Shown piece by piece: positions 57,223-64,000 of a stretch of 64,000 nucleotides of DNA. Source of the stretch: Burkholderiaceae bacterium (GTDB lineage Bacteria; Pseudomonadota; Gammaproteobacteria; Burkholderiales; Burkholderiaceae_C); contig CAJYPV010000026.1 of the NCBI GenBank assembly GCA_913776825.1, positions 434,001-498,000 of the forward strand. Direction: 5' to 3'. Each line of letters opens with the position of its first letter. Within the stretch, counting starts at the first letter, position 1. Position numbers and translations under genes: made by a program. The notes beneath the pieces are model-generated. The model saw nothing but the letters and a program-made list of their open reading frames with translations, ran no database searches and was not told where the DNA came from.

Positions 57223-58436
57223 CGGATCGCCGGCTCTGGACCGGCGCCCAGCTCGTCACCTTCGCCGACGAGCGCGATTGGGGCCTGGTGCCGGACGGCG
57301 CGATGGTCACCGAGGGCGACCGGCTGCGCTGGGTCGGTCCGCGCGACGCCTTGCCCGCCGCGCTGCGTGCGGACCTGGCGGAGACCCACGACCTGGGCGG
57401 CGCGCTCGTCACGCCGGGCCTGATCGATGCCCACACCCATCTGGTCTACGGCGGCGAGCGCTCCGCCGAATTCGAACTGCGTCTGCAGGGCGCCAGCTAC
57501 GAGGCCATCGCTCGCGCGGGTGGCGGCATTCGGTCGACCGTCGCCGCCACGCGGCAGGCGTCGGAAGCGACGCTGCACCGCCTGGCGCTGGAGCGCGCCC
57601 GGGCGCTGATGGCAGAAGGCCTGACGACGCTGGAAGTGAAATCCGGCTACGGCCTGTCGCTGGACGATGAAGCGAAATGCCTGCGTGTGGCGCGCCGTAT
57701 GGCCGACACCGGATTGACGGTGCGCACGACCTTCCTCGGCGCCCACGCGGTGCCGCCGGAATTCGACGGACGGCAGGACGACTATGTCGAGGCGGTCTGC
57801 GACTGGATGCCGCAGCTGCAGGCGCAGGGCCTGATCGATGCCGTCGATGCCTTCTGCGAGCGCATCGGCTTCACGCCCGCGCAGACGCGGCGCATCTTCG
57901 AGACCGCCCGCGGGCTGGGCCTGCCGGTCAAGCTGCATGCGGAGCAGCTCAGCGACCAGGGCGGCGCCGCGCTGGCGGCCGAATTCGGCGCGCTGTCCTG
58001 CGACCATCTGGAATACCTGAGCGACGACGGCATCCGCGCGATGGCCCGCGCCGGCACGGTGGCGATGCTGCTGCCCGGCGCCTACTACTTCCTGCGCGAG
58101 ACCCGGCTGCCCCCGATCGAGGCCTTGCGCGCGGCGGGCGTGCCGATCGCGCTGGCCACCGATCACAACCCGGGCAGCGCGCCGGGCCTGTCGCTGCTGC
58201 TGATGCTCAACATGGCCTGCACCTTCTTCCGCATGACGCCGGAAGAAGCGCTGCGCGGCCTGACCGTCCATGCCGCGCAGGCGCTGGGCCTGAACGATCG
58301 CGGTCGGCTGGTGGCGGGCCAACGCGCCGACTTCTGCATCTGGCAGGCTCAGCATCCGCGTGAGCTGGCCTATTACTTCGGTCGCAATCCGCTGCAGGCG
58401 ACGGTGGTGGGCGGCCGTCAGCGAATCGGGGATTGA
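57219..58436 (+). CDS. hutI: Imidazolonepropionase
   Basis: 405 residues from ATG 57219, which overlaps the hutD stop (ATGA) and has GGAG seven bases upstream. Hydrolyses 4-imidazolone-5-propionate to N-formimidoylglutamate. Metal-dependent amidohydrolase with PGLIDAHTHLVYGGERS (metal His pair), KSGYGL, HAEQLSDQGGA, CDHLEYL and ATDHNPGSAPG. Length and motif order are normal for HutI. Followed by a 220-bp gene-free, very GC-rich gap before hutG, longer than the other gaps in the unit. Confidence 0.96.
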   Translation: MTDRRLWTGAQLVTFADERDWGLVPDGAMVTEGDRLRWVGPRDALPAALRADLAETHDLGGALVTPGLIDAHTHLVYGGERSAEFELRLQGASYEAIARAGGGIRSTVAATRQASEATLHRLALERARALMAEGLTTLEVKSGYGLSLDDEAKCLRVARRMADTGLTVRTTFLGAHAVPPEFDGRQDDYVEAVCDWMPQLQAQGLIDAVDAFCERIGFTPAQTRRIFETARGLGLPVKLHAEQLSDQGGAALAAEFGALSCDHLEYLSDDGIRAMARAGTVAMLLPGAYYFLRETRLPPIEALRAAGVPIALATDHNPGSAPGLSLLLMLNMACTFFRMTPEEALRGLTVHAAQALGLNDRGRLVAGQRADFCIWQAQHPRELAYYFGRNPLQATVVGGRQRIGD

Positions 58437-58656
58437 GCGCGGGCTCCGCATGCGCGGGTCGCGTCAGCGGGGCGGCGTGCGCGCCGCGAGGGTGGCCCAG
58501 CCGTCCGCATGCGGCTGGAGCCGGGCGCCGGGGGCCGGGGGCCGGCACTCGTCGTGCCCTCGTCCTTGACGGCGCGGCGCGAGTCCCCGATCGCTCCGAG
58601 CGGCGTCTGACCGCCGCCGGACCGCCGCCTGACCGCATACAAAAGGAGACAAGACG

Positions 58657-59484
58657 ATGAAGCATGACGTTTTTGAACTGCGACCCGGGCGCACGCCGCT
58701 GCTGATCAGCATGCCGCATGTCGGCCGCGAGATCCCGGCCGATCAGCACGACCGCTATGTGCCGCGCGCGCTCGGCAGCGAGGACACGGACTGGCATCTG
58801 GAGAAGCTCTATGCGCCGATCGCCGAGGAACTCGGCGCGGGCTTGCTGATCCCGCGTTATTCGCGTTATCTGATCGACCTGAACCGCCCGCCGGAAGACA
58901 CGCCGATGTATCCCGGCGCCAGCAACACCGAGCTCTGCCCGACCCGCTTCTTCACCGGCGAGCCGCTCTACCGCGACGGCCAGGCGCCGGATGCGGACGA
59001 GAAGCAGCGCCGCATCGAGACCTACTGGGCGCCCTATCACCAGGCCCTGCAAGGCGAGCTGCAGCGGCTGCGCCAGGTGCACGGCCAGGCGCTGCTGTTC
59101 GAGGCCCACAGCATTCGCTCGGAACTGCCGTGGCTCTTCGAAGGCCGGCTGCCCGACCTCAACATCGGCACGGTGGACGGCCAGTCGGCGAAGCAGATCA
59201 CCCGCCAGGCGATGGAGATCGTGCTGTCCTCGCAAGACGCGTTCAGCTGGGTGGTGGATGGCCGCTTCAAGGGCGGGTACATCACGCGGCAGTACGGCCG
59301 TCCGTCGCTGGGCCAGCAGGCGGTGCAACTGGAGATGTGCTATCGCTGCTACATGACCGAAGGCGAGCTGGGCTTCACCGGCTATGAGCTCGATGACGCC
59401 TGCGTGGGCCGCATCCGGCCGCTGCTGACGATGCTGTTGCAGGCCTATCTGATGGCCAATCCCAGCCGGACGAGCGCGGCATGA
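58657..59484 (+). CDS. hutG: N-formylglutamate deformylase
   Basis: 275 residues; a strong ribosome binding site (AAAAGGAG) lies eight bases before the ATG. Hydrolyses N-formylglutamate to glutamate and formate, the last step of the five-step Hut pathway. LLISMPHVGREIP, RYSRYLIDLNRPPEDTPMYPG (SRYLIDLNRPPEDT), FEAHSIRSELPWLFEGRLPDLNIGT (EAHSIRSELPWLFEG) and GGYITRQYGRP are the FGase family signatures, including the zinc-type His residues. Its stop overlaps the hutF start (ATGA). It differs from the arginase-like HutG of the four-step pathway. Confidence 0.95.
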   Translation: MKHDVFELRPGRTPLLISMPHVGREIPADQHDRYVPRALGSEDTDWHLEKLYAPIAEELGAGLLIPRYSRYLIDLNRPPEDTPMYPGASNTELCPTRFFTGEPLYRDGQAPDADEKQRRIETYWAPYHQALQGELQRLRQVHGQALLFEAHSIRSELPWLFEGRLPDLNIGTVDGQSAKQITRQAMEIVLSSQDAFSWVVDGRFKGGYITRQYGRPSLGQQAVQLEMCYRCYMTEGELGFTGYELDDACVGRIRPLLTMLLQAYLMANPSRTSAA

Positions 59485-60836
59485 GCGCGCAGTGGCTGCA
59501 TGCGCCTCAGGCGTGGATGGAGGGGCGCTGGCAGTCGGACGTGCTGATGGAGATCGGCGCCGATGGCCGCTGGCGCTCGCTGCGTCCCGACCAGCCGGCG
59601 CCGGACGGCGTGCGCCGCCTGCCGGGTCCGGTGCTGCCCAGCCTGGTGGATGCCCACAGCCACGCATTCCAGCGCGCCTTCGCCGGCCTCGCCGAGCAGC
59701 GCGACAGCGACAGCGATGACTTCTGGTCCTGGCGCGATCGCATGTATGGCGTGGCGCTGCGGGTCACGCCGGCGCAACTGAAAGCGATCGCCGCGCAGCT
59801 CTACGGCGAGCTGCTGGCGGGCGGCTACACCCAGGTCTGCGAATTCCACTATCTGCAGCATCAGCCGGATGGTCAGCCTCACGCTGACGAACTGGCCATG
59901 AGCTGGGCGCTGGCCGAGGCCGCGCAGGAGGTCGGCATCGGACTGACCTTGCTGCCGGTGCTGTATGCGCATGCGGGCTTCCAGCAGACCGGCCTGCGCG
60001 AGAGCCAACGCCGTTTCCGCACCGATGCCGACTGGGTCTGGCGCGCGTGCGAGCGCGTCAATGCCGCCGGCCTGCCGCTGGTGAATGCCGGCGTCGCGGT
60101 GCATTCGCTGCGCGCAGCGCATCCGGCGGACGTGCAGGCCCTGTGCGATCGCGTCGGCGACGCGGCGGTGCCGATCCACATCCACGTGGCGGAGCAGCAG
60201 CAGGAAGTGAACGACTGCCTGTCGGCCACCGGGCGCCGTCCACTGGACCTGCTCGCCGACGCCGGCCTCGATGCGCGCTGGCAATTGGTGCATGCCACCC
60301 ACAGCACGCGCGAGGAGATCGACCGTATCGCCACCAGCGGCGCCGGCGTGGTGATCTGCCCCGGCACCGAAGCCAACCTGGGCGATGGCCTGGCTGACCT
60401 GAGCGGCTGGCTCGAGGCGGGCGTGCCGCTGACGGTGGGCTCCGACAGCCAGGTCACCCGCGACTGGGTCGAGGAACTGCGCTGGCTGGAATACGGCCAG
60501 CGGCTGGGGCAACAGCGCCGCAATGTCGCCGCCTGGCCGGGTCGCCAGCCAAGTACCGCCGCGCGGCTGTTTGAGGCCTGCGTGCAGGGCAGTGCGGCGG
60601 CCGCCGGCTTCTCTTCCTGGGGCCTGACGCCCGGCGCGCGCGCCGACTTCCTGGTGCTGGATCCGCAGGCCAGCGGCGTGGGCGGCCTGCCGGCGACGGC
60701 GCGTCTGGATGGGCTGATCTTCGCGAGCCAGGGGGCGACCTGGCTGGAGGTGCATGTGGCGGGTCGCCAGCGACTGCCCCACGATGAGGCGCGTCGACAC
60801 CGCTTTGAAGCGACGATGGCGGCGCTCTGGAGTTGA
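59481..60836 (+). CDS. hutF: Formimidoylglutamate deiminase
   Basis: 451 residues. Converts N-formimidoylglutamate to N-formylglutamate and ammonia, which HutG then uses. Amidohydrolase metal sites: LVDAHSHAFQRAFAGL, PIHIHVAEQQQEV, LVHATHSTREEID and VGSDSQVTRDWVEELRWLEY (VGSDSQVTRDW). The last set is diagnostic for HutF. ATGA overlap with hutG. It closes the rightward hut unit; a GC-rich hairpin follows at 60843-60862. Confidence 0.95.
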   Translation: MSAQWLHAPQAWMEGRWQSDVLMEIGADGRWRSLRPDQPAPDGVRRLPGPVLPSLVDAHSHAFQRAFAGLAEQRDSDSDDFWSWRDRMYGVALRVTPAQLKAIAAQLYGELLAGGYTQVCEFHYLQHQPDGQPHADELAMSWALAEAAQEVGIGLTLLPVLYAHAGFQQTGLRESQRRFRTDADWVWRACERVNAAGLPLVNAGVAVHSLRAAHPADVQALCDRVGDAAVPIHIHVAEQQQEVNDCLSATGRRPLDLLADAGLDARWQLVHATHSTREEIDRIATSGAGVVICPGTEANLGDGLADLSGWLEAGVPLTVGSDSQVTRDWVEELRWLEYGQRLGQQRRNVAAWPGRQPSTAARLFEACVQGSAAAAGFSSWGLTPGARADFLVLDPQASGVGGLPATARLDGLIFASQGATWLEVHVAGRQRLPHDEARRHRFEATMAALWS

Positions 60837-60842
60837 GGCCGA

Positions 60843-60862
60843 CGCGCCGTCGTGGCGGCGCG
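60843..60862. terminator. Hairpin after hutF
   Basis: CGCGCCG/CGGCGCG, a 7-bp stem with a 6-base loop, seven bases after the hutF stop. No T-run follows, so it is a weak candidate for intrinsic termination. Confidence 0.35.
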
Positions 60863-61001
60863 CTCGACGAGGTCATGGACCGCCACGCAAGTCCGCGGTG
60901 TTTTTGCGCAAACACGGGCTGGTGACGCGCTCGCCCGGCTGTTCGATTCGGATGACGACTGGTAGGCTTTCCGTGCGATCAACGCACCGTTGGGAAATCA
61001 C

Positions 61002-62558
61002 ATGTCGTCGTTGCGAAACTTTTCGATTCGAGCTCGCTTGATGGCCTTGGGCCTGCTGTCGGTGTTGGGGCTGCTGGTGATCGGGGGCGACGGGCTGTGG
61101 GCCATGGCCCGGATCAAAGGGCAGTTTGAACACTATGTCGCCAACGATGTGGCATCGCTGGCGGAGCTGTCCGAGGTACGCGCCGGCATCGGCAACCTGC
61201 GGCGTTATGAGAAGGACATCCTCATCAACATGGGTGAGGAACAGGCGGTGCGGCGCTATCAGAAGGATTGGCTGGGCGCCTTCGAGAAGGTCACCGACAA
61301 CCTGAAGCGCATTGCGGCGCTGGATGTCGAGCCCGAGATCAAGACCATGGCCACGGCGATGCAGCAGTCCCTGACGAGCTACAAGACGGGCCTGGACGGC
61401 ATCACGCAGCGCATCCTGAACAACGACTTCGTCGATTCCGCCGAGGCCAACCGTGCGACCGAGCCGATCAAGGGACCGGTCCGTCAGATGGACAAGCAAC
61501 TCGGCGAGATGACGCAGGCGGTGCTCCAGCGCAGCGAGGCCGAGGTCAAGCGCATCGATGCGGAAGAGACCCGCATTCGCATGTCGCTCGGCGGCGTGAT
61601 GCTGATCGGCGCGCTGGTCATCGGCACCTTCACCCTGTTCAACATCAGCTCCATCCTGACGCCGCTGGCGCAGGCGGTGTCGACCACCGAGCGCATCGCC
61701 CGGCAGGACCTCAGCGAATCGCTGACGGTGCAGGGCCGTGACGAAACCGCCACGATGATGCGCGGCGTGCAGGGCATGCAGAGCTCGATCCGCACCGTGG
61801 TCAGCGGCGTGCGCAGTGCCACCGACAGCATCGCGACGGCTTCTCGCGAAGTGGCCGCCGGTGCGCAGGACCTCAGCAACCGCACCGAGCAGGCCGCGTC
61901 CAATCTGGAGGAGACGGCCTCGGCGATGGAGCAGCTCACCGCCAGCGTGCAGCACAACGCGGATTCCGCCCGTCAGGCCAACACCTTGGCCGCAGAAGCC
62001 GCCGGCGTCGCGGAGCGCGGCGTGTCGGTGGTGGGACAGGTGGTGGACACGATGGGGCGCATCAGCGCGTCGTCCAGCAAGATCGGCGACATCATCGGCA
62101 CCATCGACGGCATCGCGTTCCAGACCAACATCCTGGCGCTGAATGCGGCGGTGGAAGCCGCGCGAGCCGGCGAGCAGGGACGCGGTTTCGCGGTGGTCGC
62201 CTCGGAGGTGCGCAGCCTCGCGCAGCGCAGCGCCGAAGCGGCCAAGGAGATCAAGCAGCTCATCACCGCCAGCGGCGAGAACGTCGCCAGCGGGGCCAGC
62301 CTGGTGACCGAGGCGGGTGAGACGATGCGGGAGATTTCCGAATCCATCGGGCGGGTGTCGCGCATCGTGTCGGAGATCAGTGCGGCCACTGCCGAGCAGA
62401 GCGGCGGCATCAACCAGATCGGCACTGCGATCTCGCAGCTGGACCAGATGACGCAACAGAATGCCGCGCTGGTCGAGGAAAGCGCCGCCGCCGCGCAGAG
62501 CCTGCAGCATCAGGCCGATGCGCTGTCGCAATCGGTGGCGGTCTTCAAGCTGCAGTAA
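61002..62558 (+). CDS. Methyl-accepting chemotaxis protein
   Basis: 518 residues from ATG 61002; a TTG at 60990 would add four residues. Topology: first membrane helix about 11-30, a periplasmic four-helix-bundle-like sensor (about 31-185), second helix about 190-212, HAMP (about 213-265), then the signalling domain. The hairpin tip reads [41 protein letters not shown]. It has no C-terminal CheR/CheB-binding pentapeptide. The ligand is unknown. It is a stand-alone gene after the hut cluster; a link to histidine sensing is possible but unsupported. Confidence 0.92.
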   Translation: MSSLRNFSIRARLMALGLLSVLGLLVIGGDGLWAMARIKGQFEHYVANDVASLAELSEVRAGIGNLRRYEKDILINMGEEQAVRRYQKDWLGAFEKVTDNLKRIAALDVEPEIKTMATAMQQSLTSYKTGLDGITQRILNNDFVDSAEANRATEPIKGPVRQMDKQLGEMTQAVLQRSEAEVKRIDAEETRIRMSLGGVMLIGALVIGTFTLFNISSILTPLAQAVSTTERIARQDLSESLTVQGRDETATMMRGVQGMQSSIRTVVSGVRSATDSIATASREVAAGAQDLSNRTEQAASNLEETASAMEQLTASVQHNADSARQANTLAAEAAGVAERGVSVVGQVVDTMGRISASSSKIGDIIGTIDGIAFQTNILALNAAVEAARAGEQGRGFAVVASEVRSLAQRSAEAAKEIKQLITASGENVASGASLVTEAGETMREISESIGRVSRIVSEISAATAEQSGGINQIGTAISQLDQMTQQNAALVEESAAAAQSLQHQADALSQSVAVFKLQ

Positions 62559-62684
62559 GCGGCACGCGCCGGGATCGGTCGGCAGCTGATCGACGTCCGC
62601 CCCTCGCGCATCACGGCCACCGGCCGCAGGGGTATCCGCGCTCGGCCGGGGCTGACGCGCTGACGGGCCGATACAGTGGCGGAC

Positions 62685-63749
62685 ATGTCATCCGTCTTGC
62701 ACAAGCGCACCACGTGGGTGGGCGTCGATTTCTCCAGCGCGCCGTCGGCGCGCAAACCCATCCGCCTGGCCTTCGGTGAGCGCCAGGGACAGGTCGTGCG
62801 GCTGAACGCGCAGCGCGGGCTGTCGTCCCTCGAGGCCTTCGACGCGTGGCTGCGGGAGCCGCTGGCGCCCGATGCGCGATGGATCGGCGGTTTCGACCTG
62901 CCCTTCGGTCTGCCGCGTGAACTGGTCACGCATCTGGGCTGGCCGCTCGACTGGGCCGCCTTGATGGCGCACTACGGCGCGCTGTCGCGGGCGGAGATCC
63001 GCGACACCTTCGCCGCCTTCTGTGCTGCGCGGCCGGTCGGCGGCAAATTCGCGCACCGTGCCTGCGACGGGCCGGCGGGCTCCTCACCCAGCATGAAATG
63101 GGTGAATCCGCCGGTGGCGTACATGCTGCATGCCGGCGTGCCGCGTCTGATCGCGTCCGGCGTGGCGCTGCCCGGGTTGCAGTCCGGCGATGCGGACCGG
63201 GTCGCGCTCGAGGCCTACCCGGGGCTGCTCGCGCGCGAGCTGATCGGATCGCGCAGCTACAAGAGCGATGACCGCGCCCGTCAGACGCCGGAGCGGCTGA
63301 TCGCTCGCAAGGACCTGATCGATGCACTGGAACAAGGCCGCAGCCGCCTCGGCCTGCGGCTCAAGCTCAGCCATGCCCAGCGCGATGAGCTGGCCGATGA
63401 CGCCAGCGGCGACAAGCTCGATGCCGTCTTGTGCATGATGCTGGCCGCCTGGTCCGACCTGCAGCCGGACTACGGCCGGCCCGCCGATGCGGACCCACTG
63501 GAAGGCTGGATCGTCGCGGCGGGGCACCTGGCGCCGCTGGGTGCGGTCAGCACATCCGCCGCGCCACCGTCGGCAGCACGGCAGCGCGCCACGAAGGCGG
63601 CGGCGTCGGCTCGCCCCGGCGCGAAGTTGGCAGCGGGCACGGCATCTGCCGCGACCGAGTTCGCCGCCGCCACCGCTACGAAGGGATCGACCGATTCGCC
63701 GGTTTCCCCATTCAACGCGCGTGCCCGCACCCGAGTCAAAAAGGATTGA
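62685..63749 (+). CDS. DUF429 domain protein
   Basis: 354 residues from ATG 62685; a GTG at 62676 would add three. WVGVDFSSAPSARKPIRLA at the N-terminus and GGFDLPFGLPRELV and the later EAYPGLLARELIG, YKSDDRARQTPERLIARKDLI and DKLDAVLCMMLAAWS are marks of DUF429, an RNase H-like fold with nuclease-type acidic residues (Asp in VGVDFS, Asp in GGFDLPFG). Activity is unproved. The last ~75 residues are a low-complexity Ala/Thr/Ser/Arg tail. It lies three bases before a panE-like gene. Confidence 0.82.
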   Translation: MSSVLHKRTTWVGVDFSSAPSARKPIRLAFGERQGQVVRLNAQRGLSSLEAFDAWLREPLAPDARWIGGFDLPFGLPRELVTHLGWPLDWAALMAHYGALSRAEIRDTFAAFCAARPVGGKFAHRACDGPAGSSPSMKWVNPPVAYMLHAGVPRLIASGVALPGLQSGDADRVALEAYPGLLARELIGSRSYKSDDRARQTPERLIARKDLIDALEQGRSRLGLRLKLSHAQRDELADDASGDKLDAVLCMMLAAWSDLQPDYGRPADADPLEGWIVAAGHLAPLGAVSTSAAPPSAARQRATKAAASARPGAKLAAGTASAATEFAAATATKGSTDSPVSPFNARARTRVKKD

Positions 63750-63752
63750 GCC

Positions 63753-64000
63753 ATGACGACGCCCGTTCCGATGCCGCCCACGTCGGCGATCGATGCCAGC
63801 GCCAGCGCTTCGCCCAGCGGGGCCAGCGCCGCGCCGACCCCGCCCACCGCGCCGCTGCGGATCGCGGTGATGGGCGCGGGCGCGGTCGGCTGCTACTTCG
63901 GCGGCCTGCTGGCGCGCGCCGGCCATGAGGTGGTGCTGATCGGCCGACCGCTGCATGTGGAGGCGATCCGCCGTCACGGCCTGCGGATGGAGACGGCCAG
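63753..64000 (+). CDS. panE: 2-dehydropantoate 2-reductase (ketopantoate reductase), 3' truncated by window edge
   Basis: The first ~82 residues are visible. An Ala/Ser/Pro-rich N-terminus (1-35) precedes the NADPH-binding motif LRIAVMGAGAVGCYFGGLLARAGHEVVLIGR (IAVMGAGAVGCYFGG, GHEVVLIGR), the standard start of ketopantoate reductases. The family reduces ketopantoate to pantoate for pantothenate/CoA; many genomes also hold paralogues of unclear role, so the symbol is provisional. Starts three bases after the DUF429 stop, so the two are co-transcribed. The frame is open to the right edge. Confidence 0.8.
   Translation, partial: MTTPVPMPPTSAIDASASASPSGASAAPTPPTAPLRIAVMGAGAVGCYFGGLLARAGHEVVLIGRPLHVEAIRRHGLRMETA

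Noticed and set aside
55875..58451. 858-codon open frame on the - strand across hutC, hutD and hutI
   Set aside because: It covers three recognisable genes on the other strand and has low-information composition; a GC-driven shadow.

Overview
The window is about 64 kb of GC-rich DNA with dense, often overlapping genes. ND-type AspRS, ubiJ-ubiB, fmdB-DUF502-aspS, nudB-endonuclease-clsB and a five-step hut pathway together suggest a Burkholderiales betaproteobacterium of the Roseateles/Mitsuaria/Rubrivivax kind. The genus is an inference from gene content and order. I saw no tRNA, rRNA, CRISPR array, transposase or phage gene.

Left half (1-29.9 kb): an exopolysaccharide (EPS) locus made of two converging gene series. 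The rightward series (1-18.07 kb) starts inside a Wzy/O-antigen-ligase gene. It continues with glycosyltransferases (GT4, two GT2, one WecG/TagA/CpsF), a Wzx flippase, four acyltransferases, a pyruvyl transferase, a UDP-glucuronate epimerase, UDP-glucose dehydrogenase and an out-of-place kdsA. It also carries two paralogous large secreted proteins of unknown function that flank an acetyltransferase. The leftward series (29.9-18.2 kb) starts with the priming phosphoglycosyltransferase. It continues with an EpsL-like outer-membrane barrel and sugar-nucleotide supply genes (galE, manC, tviB-like, rfbBDAC, wecB). Together they predict a Wzx/Wzy-assembled, acetylated and pyruvylated acidic polymer. 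Wza/Wzc-type export genes are not in the window.

Middle (30-38.4 kb): housekeeping genes ubiJ-ubiB, a sodium:solute symporter, fmdB-DUF502-aspS, and a patch of three very small leftward genes. These small genes encode a sigma region-4-like protein, a Met/Gly-rich peptide and a 67-residue helical protein.

38.5-47.9 kb: what looks like accessory DNA between aspS and nudB. It holds a TPR-like protein, a 1730-residue Bap/Calx-beta/LamG-like surface protein, a stand-alone FlgH-like L-ring protein, a small lipoprotein and a 132-residue Ala-rich protein. The last four lie on one strand. Two period-12 repeat patches bracket the three smaller genes. This is my main candidate for an undescribed system: an L-ring-type outer-membrane ring dedicated to a giant adhesin.

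47.9-64 kb: nudB-endonuclease-clsB, then a complete histidine utilisation locus. hutUH plus an esterase run leftward and hutC-D-I-G-F run rightward, with divergent promoters sharing one HutC-type operator. A chemoreceptor, a DUF429 protein and the start of a ketopantoate reductase gene follow.
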